Source: CAWJHE01 sp964614855 (GTDB taxonomy: Bacteria > Chloroflexota > Anaerolineae > Anaerolineales > UBA4823). Taken from it: a DNA stretch of 5,778 bases. Where the stretch lies: NCBI GenBank assembly GCA_964614855.1, contig CAZTMX010000185.1, forward strand, positions 1 to 5,778, in the 5' to 3' direction. Shown in pieces: positions 5,453-5,778 of the stretch (position 1 is its first letter; each line of letters starts with the position of its first letter). The notes below the pieces were generated by a model. That model was not told where the DNA came from, searched no databases, and was given only the letters and a program-made list of their open reading frames with translations. The translations under genes were made by a program, and so were the position numbers.

Positions 5453-5778
5453 ATGGAATTTAAAAACGATCTAGGCAAACCATGGCGTTTTGAAGAAGAT
5501 GGTCTTACGGTTACTAGATCATGTGTGTGGTCGCCGCCAGGTTGCCATCCAGTGGGATGCGGAGTTAAGTTCTTCGTGGACAAGGATGGTAAGTTGGTGA
5601 AGGTCGAGGGAGATGAAAACCAACCCATCACCCACGGTACGCTGTGCGTACGCTGCCTCACCATGAAGGATTACATCTATCACCCCGACCGCATTCTTCA
5701 CCCCATGAAACGCGATCCTAAAGATCGCGGCAAGGCGGATAAGTGGGTGCAAATCACCTGGGATGAGGCTTTTGACCT
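5453..5778 (+). CDS. Molybdopterin-dependent oxidoreductase (DMSO reductase superfamily), N-terminal 108 residues, cut by window edge
   Basis: Catalytic subunit of a Mo/W-bis-MGD enzyme; only the N-terminal Fe-S domain and the beginning of the cofactor-binding part are present. I translated it directly: an opening MEFKNDLGKPWRFEEDG with no Tat or Sec signal, so it is probably cytoplasmic. Next comes SCVWSPPGCHPVGCGVKFFV (23-42), followed by DKDGKLVKVEGDENQPITHG (43-62), LCVRC (64-68), IYHPDRILHPMKR (76-88) and KWVQITWDEAFD (96-107). The last two blocks are hallmark superfamily sequences just after the 4Fe-4S site. The cysteines are 24, 31, 36, 65 and 68, a spacing unlike the usual CxxCxxxC. 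The style recalls soluble anaerobe enzymes near acetylene hydratase, pyrogallol transhydroxylase and gut catechol dehydroxylases, but the substrate cannot be assigned from this fragment. It lies 220 bp after the regulator on the same strand. Partner Fe-S or membrane subunits, if any, would be beyond the window. Confidence 0.88.
   Translation, partial: MEFKNDLGKPWRFEEDGLTVTRSCVWSPPGCHPVGCGVKFFVDKDGKLVKVEGDENQPITHGTLCVRCLTMKDYIYHPDRILHPMKRDPKDRGKADKWVQITWDEAFD

Noticed and set aside
4988..5752. Minus-strand open frames over the regulator's C-terminus and the molybdoenzyme start
   Set aside because: They run antisense to the LuxR helix-turn-helix and the Fe-S domain, both clearly coding on the plus strand.

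Overview
The window looks like a fragment of an anaerobic bacterial chromosome, most plausibly Chloroflexota (Anaerolineae-like). This rests on the gene mix: a large MalT-type STAND/LuxR regulator, a soluble molybdopterin oxidoreductase of the kind found in anaerobes, and an ATP-grasp/esterase pair. The taxonomic call is an inference from protein style, not from a marker gene. No RNA gene, mobile element, CRISPR array or integrase was found.

Left half (1-2260, minus strand): three genes run right to left, ATP-grasp ligase (2260-1091), alpha/beta-hydrolase esterase (994-239), then the N-terminal part of a NifS/IscS-type cysteine desulfurase (228 to beyond position 1). The 96-bp and 10-bp gaps and shared strand suggest one operon. 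A good sigma70-type promoter sits so close to the ATP-grasp start codon that its mRNA is predicted to be leaderless. A long imperfect hairpin spans the ATP-grasp stop codon and the leader of the esterase gene.

Centre and right (2261-5778, plus strand): a 230-bp divergent intergenic region separates the ATP-grasp gene from a 913-residue regulator with an N-terminal NTPase, a TPR-like middle and a C-terminal LuxR-type helix-turn-helix. A 220-bp intergenic region follows, rich in small symmetric elements: a weak terminator-like hairpin, a stable G/C-arm hairpin, a tandem hexamer and an inverted repeat. The window then ends inside the first 108 codons of a molybdopterin/Fe-S oxidoreductase gene with a good Shine-Dalgarno.

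Functionally, the left genes could supply an ATP-dependent ligation and a hydrolysis step of unknown substrate. The cysteine desulfurase may simply be the next housekeeping gene. The regulator is a reasonable candidate to control the downstream molybdoenzyme, the divergent operon, or both. No clearly new system is proven here. The best leads are the ATP-grasp/esterase pair of unknown product, the leaderless promoter, the structured regulator-molybdoenzyme spacer and the unusual cysteine spacing in the molybdoenzyme.
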